From positions 1 through 43,068 of the forward strand of contig CAYMBJ010000033.1 in NCBI GenBank assembly GCA_964388665.1: a stretch of 43,068 nucleotides of DNA, read 5' to 3'. Positions 17,739-26,310 of this stretch are shown one piece after another (within the stretch, counting starts at the first letter, position 1; each line of letters starts with the position of its first letter). Below the pieces are notes generated by a model. The model searched no databases and had not been told where the DNA came from. It saw only the letters and a program-made list of their open reading frames with translations. The translations under genes were made by a program, and so were the position numbers. This DNA is from CALCCV01 sp964388665 (GTDB lineage: Bacteria; Bdellovibrionota; Bdellovibrionia; Bdellovibrionales; Bdellovibrionaceae).

Positions 17739-17780
17739 TTGCTTACGGCAGCTTTGTCGCAAGCAAAGGTGCCGTGGCAA
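17739..17780. terminator. Stem-loop between convergent genes, probable bidirectional terminator
   Basis: Arms ACGGCAGCTTTG and CAAAGGTGCCGT (11 of 12 paired, 7-nt loop TCGCAAG) at 17745-17775, extended by TTGC/GCAA. It lies between stops at 17714 (+) and 17789 (-). T-runs occur only on the minus-strand reading, about 15 nt past the stem. Confidence 0.5.
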
Positions 17781-17788
17781 CTTTGAGG

Positions 17789-18034
17789 CTAAGCGGCCTT
17801 GCGGCGGCTGAAAGCTTGAAATTTTTTGTCAAAGTCAGGAACACGTTGGCCTTCGCGATTGATAAGCCCCTCTTTGAACCAAACAAAATGCTCTGCGCAG
17901 TAGTTGGCTCTTGCTGATTTGGATTTGCAACCTTCGGCGACACAAGTGGAAGATCCAATGGGGATCACCTTTGCGCCTGCATTGGGATTGTTTTGTACTT
18001 CTGAGTTGGATTTGTTTTCAGGACCTTTTGCCAT
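17789..18034 (-). CDS. Small protein with Cys/His zinc-site pattern
   Basis: 81 residues, cytoplasmic. The centre reads STCVAEGCKSKSARANYCAEHF, a C-x4-C-x9-C-x2-H arrangement able to hold one zinc ion. The C-terminal half (WFKEGLINREGQRVPDFDKKFQAF) is strongly protein-like and appears to belong to a family I recall from Bdellovibrio-type genomes without an assigned function. ATG 18034 is chosen because AAGGAG lies about eight bases upstream; the frame is open back to 18082. The N-terminal 30 residues are low-complexity (Asn/Ser/Lys). It is divergent from glgE, with a 107-bp palindromic element between them. Confidence 0.68.
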   Translation of the reverse strand: MAKGPENKSNSEVQNNPNAGAKVIPIGSSTCVAEGCKSKSARANYCAEHFVWFKEGLINREGQRVPDFDKKFQAFSRRKAA

Positions 18035-18199
18035 TGCGTCACTCCTTTTGTAGTGGTGAGACTGAGATCGTTTTGTCGGCACTATTCTTCTCGGAAAGTG
18101 GTGGGCATTGGTTAACAGGCAATCTGCAATAAATGAAATTGTCTCATTTTGAAGCGCTCAGCAGCGTTGAGAGCTGTCAGCGAGAACTCCGAGTTGAGG

Positions 18200-18306
18200 C
18201 TAGTGCTTTGTCAGGAAAGTTTTTTCGTTGTTGCTTCGTCGTCGCGGTATGATTCATACAGCTTCCTCCTCGCGTCTAGAAAAAAACTTCCCTGACAAAG
18301 CGCTAG
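18200..18306. repeat. Palindromic repeat element, copy 1 (MITE/REP-like)
   Basis: 107 bp, bounded by CTAG on both sides, with terminal inverted repeats of about 25 bp (left CTAGTGCTTTGTCAGGAAAG; the right end is its complement with two differences). The interior contains CGTTGTTGCTTCGTCGTCG, a small central palindrome around TATGATTCATA, and CTTCCTCCTCGCG. A near-identical copy lies at 38758-38863. No protein is encoded. Copy 1 is in the 456-bp region between the 18034 (-) start and glgE; the rest of that region shows no gene. Confidence 0.9.
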
Positions 18307-18489
18307 TTGGGCTAGGCAGGCAAGGAGCAACGAAGAGGTTTGGCAGATTGGATTTTTGCAGCAGGAAGTATTTTTGAGATGAGTTCTAGCAAAAATGAAA
18401 CAATTAAAAAAAATCAAGTTTGAGATTGGCTCTGACACATTGAAAAGATCATTTCCTTGTCATGAGCTATCTTGTCGCGCATAACATGA

Positions 18490-20715
18490 GTGGTGATGAA
18501 AAAAAATTTTGAAAAGAAAAACAATTCCAAAATTCTTGAAAAGAAAAAAGTGACTGAAAACGATGATTCGAGGCCTTCTCGCGTTGTTGTGGATGCACTC
18601 TATCCGAATGTGGATTCAGGCCGTTTTCCTGCAAAAAGGTCTCTTGGAGAAAAAGTACATGCGCGTGCAGTCATTCTTTGCGATGGTCACGAAATGCTGC
18701 GATGTCACTTGTGTTATCGCCACGAGAGTCAGTCGAAAGCAGAGGCCTCACGTATTTCCATGCGCAATGATGGAAATGATGGTTGGCACGCCGAATTCAC
18801 TGTGACCGAGTATGGCAAGTATCATTTTACGGCAGAGGCTTCGATTGACCGCTTGGGAACTTGGCTACGTGATTTCCGCAAAAAAGTGCAGGCCCACCTT
18901 TGGGAGAACGTAGATCTGGAAACGGGTGTGCAGCTCTTACGCGAGATCCAGTTAGCCGTGCAAAAGAGTGAAATCCGCAGCAGCCGAAAATTCACCGGAA
19001 AACTCACCGGCAATGTAGCTAGCAAATCTTCTGGCAGTCTCACGCGAAACATGAGCGGTGCCGGTGGCGAAGAGATCATCGCTGGCGCAATTGCGCTCTT
19101 GAAGGCAAAGGTAAAACCCAAAAAACAGACGGCGACAGCTCTACAGGTCGATTCACTGACCGATTCGCGGGCAGATTCACTGAACGATTCTCTGGCCATA
19201 TCACAGACAAACTTTGCTGATTTTTTTGCGAAAGAAAATGAACTGATAGAATTGGCTGGACAAGTTCAAGATCCAAGTTTTGTGCAGTTTCCAATGGAGC
19301 TGTCTATCGAGGTGGATTCACCACTGGCAACAAATTCTGCTTGGTATGAGTTTTTTCCGCGTTCCATGTTGGGAGCTAAGGCGAAATCTGTGCATGGGCA
19401 CTTTGCCAATTGTGATGAGCAGTTGGCCTATGTTGCGGCCATGGGGTTTGATATTGTGTATCTTCCTCCCATTCATCCCATTGGTAAAAAATTTCGCAAA
19501 GGGCGAAACAACGCCGTGTCCGCGCAGGCTGGAGATGTCGGCAGCCCATGGGCCATTGGCGGCGAAGAGGGCGGTTTTTATGATGTTCACCCAGAGCTGG
19601 GCAGCATCGATGATTTCAAAAAATTTCTTAAAAAAGCCAATGCTCTGGGCTTGAGAGTTGCTTTGGATATTGCTTTTCAGTGCTCACCCGATCATCCCTA
19701 TGTCAAAGAGCATCCCGGTTGGTTCAAACAACGCCCCGATGGTTCCATTCAGTACGCAGAAAATCCACCCAAAAAGTATCAAGACATTTACCCTTTTGAT
19801 TTTGAGTGCGAAGATCGCCAGGGGCTTTGGCATGAGCTCAAAAACGTAGTGGAGTTTTGGGTTAAAAATGGTGTCAAAGTGTTTCGTGTGGACAATCCCC
19901 ACACCAAGCCCTTTCATTTTTGGGATTGGTTGATCAAAGAGATTCGCAGTGTGCATCCAGAAGTTGTATTTTTGGCCGAGGCCTTCAGTCGGCCCAACAT
20001 CATGGCCTATCTGGCAAAGTCCGGTTTCAATCAGTCCTATACATATTTTACTTGGAGAAACACCAAGGCCGAACTGACCGAGTACATGACTGAACTCACG
20101 GCGACCAATTTGGTAGAGTACTTTCGGCCGAACTTTTGGCCGAACACTCCTGACATTCTCAATGCAGAACTGCAGAGCGGAGGTCCGGCTACGTTTTCGC
20201 GACGCCTGGTGCTTGCGGCGACGCTTTCTTCTAGTTACGGAATTTATGGCCCTGCTTATGAGCTCTGTGAGGGCACCGCCAAAGATAAAGGCTCAGAGGA
20301 GTATTTGGATTCAGAAAAGTACGAAATTAAAAAGTGGGATCTGAAGAGCCCCATATCCATTGCGCCCCTGATCACTCGCGTGAATAAAATTCGCAGAGAA
20401 AATCCTGCGCTTGCTTCCAATCGCAGGCTCAAATTTTTACAAATTCCGGATGATCGATTGCTGGCCTATATCAAGACATCAGAGGACGGTGAAAACATTA
20501 TCATCACTGTGGTTAATCTGAGCTCCACAGAGGTGGCCATGGGTATGTTGGACTTGCCACTGTTGGAGTTGGGTCTAAAGCCGGGAGTGCCTTTTGTGGT
20601 CAGGGACTTGCTGACGGATACAAAGTACTCGTGGAAGGATTGGCAAAATTATGTGGAACTCGATCCTAAGAAAGCACAAGCGCACATTTTTCGTATTGAG
20701 AGGGGTCTGCTTTGA
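18490..20715 (+). CDS. glgE: Alpha-1,4-glucan:maltose-1-phosphate maltosyltransferase (GlgE)
   Basis: GlgE (GH13_3) transfers maltosyl units from maltose-1-phosphate to the non-reducing end of an alpha-1,4-glucan, releasing phosphate. Of 741 residues, an N-terminal beta-rich domain precedes the TIM barrel, which starts around SAWYEFFPRSM. Diagnostic segments are VYLPPIHPIGKKFRKG, HPYVKEHPGWFKQRPDG, the nucleophile Asp in FRVDNPHTKP (about residue 468) and the acid Glu in FLAEAFSRP (about 497). Two low-complexity inserts (FTGKLTGNVASKSSGSL and a four-fold DSLT-type repeat at residues 221-236) make it longer than the usual ~660-700. Starts GTG 18490 and ATG 18496 are in frame; no clear ribosome site separates them. 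It is the first gene of the glg/tre operon; its TGA overlaps the next start by four bases. Confidence 0.93.
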   Translation: MVMKKNFEKKNNSKILEKKKVTENDDSRPSRVVVDALYPNVDSGRFPAKRSLGEKVHARAVILCDGHEMLRCHLCYRHESQSKAEASRISMRNDGNDGWHAEFTVTEYGKYHFTAEASIDRLGTWLRDFRKKVQAHLWENVDLETGVQLLREIQLAVQKSEIRSSRKFTGKLTGNVASKSSGSLTRNMSGAGGEEIIAGAIALLKAKVKPKKQTATALQVDSLTDSRADSLNDSLAISQTNFADFFAKENELIELAGQVQDPSFVQFPMELSIEVDSPLATNSAWYEFFPRSMLGAKAKSVHGHFANCDEQLAYVAAMGFDIVYLPPIHPIGKKFRKGRNNAVSAQAGDVGSPWAIGGEEGGFYDVHPELGSIDDFKKFLKKANALGLRVALDIAFQCSPDHPYVKEHPGWFKQRPDGSIQYAENPPKKYQDIYPFDFECEDRQGLWHELKNVVEFWVKNGVKVFRVDNPHTKPFHFWDWLIKEIRSVHPEVVFLAEAFSRPNIMAYLAKSGFNQSYTYFTWRNTKAELTEYMTELTATNLVEYFRPNFWPNTPDILNAELQSGGPATFSRRLVLAATLSSSYGIYGPAYELCEGTAKDKGSEEYLDSEKYEIKKWDLKSPISIAPLITRVNKIRRENPALASNRRLKFLQIPDDRLLAYIKTSEDGENIIITVVNLSSTEVAMGMLDLPLLELGLKPGVPFVVRDLLTDTKYSWKDWQNYVELDPKKAQAHIFRIERGLL
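19150..19197. repeat. 12-bp in-frame repeat in glgE (four DSxx units)
   Basis: Four units encoding DSLT, DSRA, DSLN and DSLA lie in an inter-domain insert ahead of the catalytic barrel. Confidence 0.85.
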
Positions 20716-23700
20716 AAAAGTCAGACGGAGAAACAACAAAAAGACAAAAGCTTTGGTATCAGGACGCAATCATCTATCAGACCCATGTCCGCGCCTTTTT
20801 TGATAGCAATGGCGATGGCATTGGTGATTTTCGTGGCTTGATAGAAAAGATGGACTACCTTTCAAGCCTTGGCATTACGGCGCTGTGGCTCTTGCCCTTC
20901 TACCCATCGCCACTAAAAGATGACGGCTACGACATTGCTGACTATATGCGAGTTCACTCGGACTATGGCAGCATCGAGGACTTTCAGGAATTTGTGCGTG
21001 AGGCGCATCTACGCAACATCAAGGTGATCACTGAACTGGTCATCAATCACACCTCTGATCAGCACGAGTGGTTTCAGAATTCTCGGGCGGCCAATGCCGA
21101 TTCGAAATGGCGAGACTTTTATGTCTGAAGCGATAAGCCAACTAAGTACAAAGAAGCACGGATTATATTTAAAGACTTTGAATCCTCCAATTGGTCTTGG
21201 GATCCGATAGCGAAGAGCTATTACTGGCACCGATTTTATTCGCATCAGCCAGATCTGAATTTTGAAAATCCAGAAGTCCAGGTCGAAATTTTTAAGGTTC
21301 TCGAGTTCTGGATGGACATGGGCGTTGATGGGATGAGGCTTGATGCCGTTCCCTACCTTTTTGAGCGCGATGGCACCAGTTGCGAAAACTTGCCTGAAAC
21401 CCATGAGTATTTAAAATCTTTGCGGCGCAGGGTGGATGAGAAGTACCCAAATCGGCTGCTTTTGGCCGAAGCCAACCAATGGCCCGAAGATGTGGTGGAG
21501 TATTTTGGTGATGGCGATGAGTGCCACATGTGCTTTCATTTTCCTATTATGCCGAGACTGTTTATGGCGCTAAAAATGGAAGATCGATACTCCATAGTTG
21601 ATATTATGCAACAGACTCCCGAGATTCCAGAGAATTGTCAGTGGGCGACTTTTTTGCGCAATCATGATGAGCTCACTTTGGAAATGGTGACAGACGAAGA
21701 GCGAGACTATATGCGCAAGGTCTATGCCTCCGAAAAGAGGGCTCGAATCAACTTAGGGATTCGTCGTCGCTTGGCGCCGCTTTTAGGAAACGACCTGCGG
21801 CAAATCAAGCTCCTCAATGCCTTGCTATTTTCACTGCCAGGTTCGCCAATCATCTATTATGGTGATGAAATTGGTATGGGGGACAATATCTATTTGGGAG
21901 ATCGCAATGGTGTGCGCACTCCCTTGCAGTGGAGTGCAGATCGCAATGCCGGCTTTTCAAAGGCCGATCCGCAGAGATTGTTTTTGCCGGTGATTTCGTC
22001 ATCAGAATATCATTTTGAAGTGGCCAATATCGAAACTCAGAATCGCAATCCCAACTCTCTGTTGTGGTGGATGAAGCGACTGATTGCCACGCAAAAGATG
22101 AATCAAGCACTGAATCGTGGAAAACTGGAATTTTTAGAATCAAAAAATCCCAAGATTCTCACTTTTATTCGTCAAGACGAAGAGCAAGTAGTGCTGGTTG
22201 TCGCCAACCTTGCTAGCACTGTTCAGCATGTGGAATTGGACCTGTCGCAGTTTCGAGGTCGAGTGCCGGTGGAGCTTTTTGGCAGCACTGATTTTCCTCC
22301 AGTGGGTGATTTTCCTTACTTCTTAACTCTAAGTCCCTATTGTTTTTATTGGTTCTCGCTTGAAGATAAGGCGAATCTCAATACCGGTCAGTGGCTAATC
22401 AAAGACACCTCGACTCTAGAGGTTTCTGGAGAGCCTCTGCAGGCGATCACAGAGCCGAAAATGTGGGAAGTCATAGAGCAGGGCCTGCGCAGTTATCTGC
22501 CGCGCATGAGGTGGTTTTCTGGAAAAAATCGCCGCATCACTTCACTTGCTCTGAGCGATGCCATCTATTTGCGTGATGAGGCAAAGGTGGAACATTCTGT
22601 GATGGCACTTACCAAAGTGACCTATCAAGACGGTGAGCCTGAAACCTATCATGTGGCAATCAGTTATGCCGAAGGCGAGCGCGCTGAATCCATCCTTAGA
22701 GATCGCCCAGACCTGGTGATCGCCAAGAATTTGCGAACCCAAAAGGCTGGACAAGAATCTGGTCATGAGTCTGGACATGGGTCTGGTCATGAGTTTGGGC
22801 AAGAGCATGGCATCTATTATGATGCCATTGTGAACGCGAGTTACACTTCGGCGCTATTGGATGGATTTTTGCGGCGCCAAAAGATCACCTCTCGAAATGG
22901 TACGCTTCAGCCGGACTCATTCAGAGCCATTCCGGATAGCTATGCTCAGGAGGTTCCGCCGCCGACACTTACAAGTCTGGAGCAAAGCAATTCTTCGGTT
23001 GTTTTTGGCAAGAAGTTTTATATGAAAATTTATCGCCGTTTAGATGATGGCGAAAATCCAGAGGTCGAGATCGGGAGAGCCCTGGGGCAACTTCAAGGGC
23101 AGGCTCACTTGGGTAAGGCCATTCCCACGGCATTGGGTGCGCTGAATTTTTATTCCTCTCAAGGGGAGATGCGCCACTCATTGGCCGTGATCCAAGACTT
23201 TGCTGACAGCGAAACCGACGGTTGGTCCTTGATGTTAAATCATGTGAATATGATATGCGAGCGCGTGCTCACTATGAGTATTTCTACGACCCATTTGAAT
23301 CTAAGGACCAATGATTTGTGGAATGATGATTATGATCCAGCCACCGATCCCATCTTGAAAGTGGCCGGATTGACTCTAGACTTGGCCTCGCTGTTAGGAA
23401 AGCGAACTGGAGAGCTGCACCTTGCGCTCTCAAACGTTAGAAATCCTGATTTCACCCCCGAAGCCTTTACGCCTTTTTATCAACGTTCGCTGTATCAGTC
23501 GATGAAGCAGCTCTCTGATCGAGCATTTGAAAAACTTCGTCAGAGCTTGGGGTCCATGACAGTGGCCAATCAGGCTTTGGCCGAGCGCGTGCTGAAATTT
23601 GAAAAACGCGTCTTGCAAGAGTTTGCAGTCATCAAAGACAAACCCATCAGCATGTTAAAGATTCGCATCCATGGCGATTTTCATCTTGGACAGGTGCTGT

Positions 23701-24158
23701 TTACCGGTAAAGACTTTGTCATTGTGGATTTTGAGGGAGAGCCGGCAAGATCGATTGGCGAGCGTCGCCTCAAGCGCACGGTCTTGCGCGATCTCGCTGG
23801 CATGCTGCGCTCCTTCGAATACGCAGTTCAGGTTAAACTGAGAGACACGCTGCTGAGCGCTCATGATCGCGAAAAGATCACACCTTTTCTGTTGGCCTGG
23901 CGCAGACGCATGTGCAATGAGTTCCTTGGTAGTTATCAAGAGGTGGTTGCGGGCACTCAGCTTATTGATGAGAATGAAGAGGATCTCAATCGTTTGACCA
24001 CAATTTTTATGCTCGAAAAGGCTGTGTACGAATTGCACTATGAGCTCGGTAGTCGTCCAGATTGGGTCAGTGTACCTATGTTGGGAATTTTAAGTCTCCT
24101 AGGTGAAGGCGCAAGTGGCGATCCTGAGATGAAAAAGGATCGGGAGAGTCGTGACTGA
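20712..24158 (+). CDS. treS: Trehalose synthase-maltokinase fusion (TreS-Pep2) with one in-frame TGA at codon 139
   Basis: Trehalose synthase (GH13_16) interconverts trehalose and maltose; the fused maltokinase makes maltose-1-phosphate for GlgE. From TTG 20712 (AGAGGGG upstream, TTGA overlap with the glgE stop) one frame of 1148 codons runs to 24158, broken only by TGA at 21126-21128. TreS starts with LWYQDAIIYQTHVRAFFD. The catalytic residues follow the break: Asp ~211 (GMRLDAVPYL), Glu ~253 (LLAEANQWP) and Asp ~319 (RNHDELTLEM). The maltokinase part starts near residue 583 (LPRMRWFSGKNRR). It contains HGDFHLGQVL (~986) and IVDFEGEPARSIGERR. The TGA sits where relatives read YVWSD, so it replaces Trp. 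If it stops translation, the 138-residue product is inactive, and a reinitiated product from ATG 21312 lacks part of the TreS barrel but keeps the kinase. Confidence 0.9.
21126..21128 (+). other. In-frame TGA replacing the conserved Trp of TreS
   Basis: The codons around it read Asp-Phe-Tyr-Val-TGA-Ser-Asp, matching the family DFYVWSD. Everything after it continues in the same frame with high family similarity. Confidence 0.9.
22749..22808. repeat. 12-bp in-frame repeat in treS-pep2 (His-rich linker)
   Basis: Five 12-bp units encode GQES GHES GHGS GHEF GQEH (residues ~680-699), inserted in the maltokinase N-terminal region. Confidence 0.88.
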
Positions 24159-26310
24159 GGCTCCTAGCAATGCTCACGATGAAGCGCGGAGCAGAGCTCG
24201 CTTGCGCAAAGTGGCTCGATATTTTGGCGTGCAGGCCTCTTATACGGATTTTCAAAACAAAACGAAGTGGGCATCGACAGACACTCTGCTGCGTCTGATT
24301 TCGAATATCACCAATCAACCCATCACCAACGTGGTCGAGGCCGAAACTGCATTTGCTGCCGCCGTGACCGAAAGATTGCGTTGGCCGCTGGATCCCGTCC
24401 TGTTGTGCTCTGAGAATACAGAAATTTTAAGTGTCAATGTGCTCGTGGCCCATTCGCGATTTTTGGCTAAAAATAGCTTTTTCTTTACGGTTGCATTGGG
24501 TGCGAGCGAACAGTTCGAAGGAGAGGGTACTCAATTTCAATTTCAAATTTCGCCCAGTGACTGTGTCAAAACCCGCGGGATTAAAAAGTTTAGTGGCGAA
24601 ACCTACGCAAAGTTGTCTTTTGATTTGCGGCTCCCGGAACCTCTTCCCATTGGCTATCATCGCCTGACTATAAAATCCGATCTGCCTGCAATTCTGCAAA
24701 ACTCCGAGCAGCAGGCGCTGATCATCTGCTCCCCCGATAAGATAGATACAAAAAGAGTCACAAAAAAAGGGGACTTGCCAGAATGGGGATTGATCACCCC
24801 CACCTATGCCCTCAGAAGTCAGAACGATTGGGGAATTGGCGGCATGTGCGAACTTGCTATGGCGCAAGACTGGCTTGCAAAGGTGGGCGGTAGCACCATG
24901 GGCACATTGCCACTCTTGGCGACGGCCTCTGGCGAGAAGAACGGCGATCCCAGTCCCTACTCTCCGTTGACGCGGCTATTTTGGAACGAAATCTATTTGG
25001 ACGTGGCGGCACTTGTTGCGGAAGAGGCAAATTCAAAAGCTTCGGCTTTGGTGAATTCGCAAGCCTTTCAAGAGGAGCTCAAAAAATTGCGCTCACAAAC
25101 CAGCGTCAATTACGAAAAGGTTTGGCAGTTAAAAAATCGAGTTCTAGAAATATTGAGCGAAGACTTTTTTAAATCTGGAGGTGCTGACTCCTCCGCCTTT
25201 CGCAGCTTTTTGCAAGTGGCACCACAAGCTCCGGATTATGCGAACTTTCGCAGTGGCGAATTGGCGGGCGATGCCAATGTCTTTCTTTATGCTCAGTTTC
25301 AGCTTCATAGAGCCTTGTCGCAAATGGCGCTACAAGCGCGACAAGGAGAGGCCGCGGGATTATTTTTGGATTTTCCGGTGGGAGTTGCCAATCGCGGTTT
25401 TGATAGTCAGCAGTATGCGGATTCCTTTTTAGCAAAAACCAGCGCTGGTGCGCCGCCGGATCTGTTTTCAGAGCATGGCCAGGGTTGGGGATTTTATCCG
25501 TTTCATCCCAAAAATCTACGAGAGTCAGGCTATGATTATTTTATCCGAAGTTTGCGCGCACACATGCAGTTTGCCACGGTGATTCGCTTAGATCATGTGA
25601 TGGGGTTGCATCGGATGTTTGCCATTCCTGATGGAGTGAAAGTGCGCGACGGAACATATCTTCGCTATCGCCCCGAGGAACTCTATGCCATTCTTCGCAT
25701 TGAAGGTACGCGCATGGGTTGCAATGTTGTGGGAGAAGATTTAGGAACTGTTGCGCCAGTGGTGCGAAGGAGTATGGCAGAATCGGGCTTAAATCGCTTG
25801 TGGGTCCTGCAGTTAGAATTACTGGGCGAAGATGTGGCACAGGCTCTGAAAAATGCGCTCTTGCCGCCGCCGCAATCTCTAGTTTGTATCAACACTCACG
25901 ATTTGATTCCCTTTGCCGGCTTTTTAAAAGGCGCTGATATCAAACTCCTGGCGCAGTTAAAATTTCTATCAGAATCTGGCGCGCAAAAAATCACAGAACA
26001 CCGTATGGCGGCGTTCAAAGACATCCGTAAACAACTGGGGCTGCCAGAGTCGGAAACTGCAACACTTGCCATTTTGACCGCATTGATCACAAGAATTTCT
26101 GATTCGCCGGCACACTATTTGTTGCTCAACGTAGAAGATCTTTGGGGCGAGGAACGACCACAGAATGTACCGGGAACGCAGAATGAATATCCCAATTGGC
26201 GTCTTCGCCACCAAGTTCCAATTGAAGATTGGCTCAAGCTTGAGGGGATTTCTAAAATTCTCTTGGTTTTGGCCAATCGCCACAACAAGGAGAGTGAATA
26301 TGAAATCTAA
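24151..26310 (+). CDS. malQ: 4-alpha-glucanotransferase (MalQ, amylomaltase)
   Basis: GH77 enzyme that transfers alpha-1,4-glucan segments between chains (disproportionation), releasing glucose. 719 residues. After an N-terminal domain (residues 1-210) the barrel begins at WGLITPTYALRSQNDWGIGG and shows DPSPYSPLTRLFWNEIYLD. Catalytic candidates are Asp in RLDHVMGLHR (~481), Glu in VVGEDLGTV (~529) and Asp in NTHDLIPFAGF (~584). The extended N-terminus resembles the E. coli MalQ type, not the short Thermus type. The GTG start overlaps the treS-pep2 stop by eight bases, and the stop overlaps glgB by eleven, so it is translated with its neighbours. In this cycle it would trim and re-join chains between GlgE, GlgB and TreY. 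Confidence 0.92.
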   Translation: MTEAPSNAHDEARSRARLRKVARYFGVQASYTDFQNKTKWASTDTLLRLISNITNQPITNVVEAETAFAAAVTERLRWPLDPVLLCSENTEILSVNVLVAHSRFLAKNSFFFTVALGASEQFEGEGTQFQFQISPSDCVKTRGIKKFSGETYAKLSFDLRLPEPLPIGYHRLTIKSDLPAILQNSEQQALIICSPDKIDTKRVTKKGDLPEWGLITPTYALRSQNDWGIGGMCELAMAQDWLAKVGGSTMGTLPLLATASGEKNGDPSPYSPLTRLFWNEIYLDVAALVAEEANSKASALVNSQAFQEELKKLRSQTSVNYEKVWQLKNRVLEILSEDFFKSGGADSSAFRSFLQVAPQAPDYANFRSGELAGDANVFLYAQFQLHRALSQMALQARQGEAAGLFLDFPVGVANRGFDSQQYADSFLAKTSAGAPPDLFSEHGQGWGFYPFHPKNLRESGYDYFIRSLRAHMQFATVIRLDHVMGLHRMFAIPDGVKVRDGTYLRYRPEELYAILRIEGTRMGCNVVGEDLGTVAPVVRRSMAESGLNRLWVLQLELLGEDVAQALKNALLPPPQSLVCINTHDLIPFAGFLKGADIKLLAQLKFLSESGAQKITEHRMAAFKDIRKQLGLPESETATLAILTALITRISDSPAHYLLLNVEDLWGEERPQNVPGTQNEYPNWRLRHQVPIEDWLKLEGISKILLVLANRHNKESEYEI

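Noticed and set aside
21126..21200. Selenocysteine at the treS TGA
   Set aside because: The position is Trp in the family, not Cys, and no convincing stem-loop at the bacterial SECIS distance was seen.
26165..26299. Upstream extension of glgB into malQ
   Set aside because: The extra 45 residues overlap malQ coding sequence and lack family similarity; ATG 26300 has an AAGGAGAG site.
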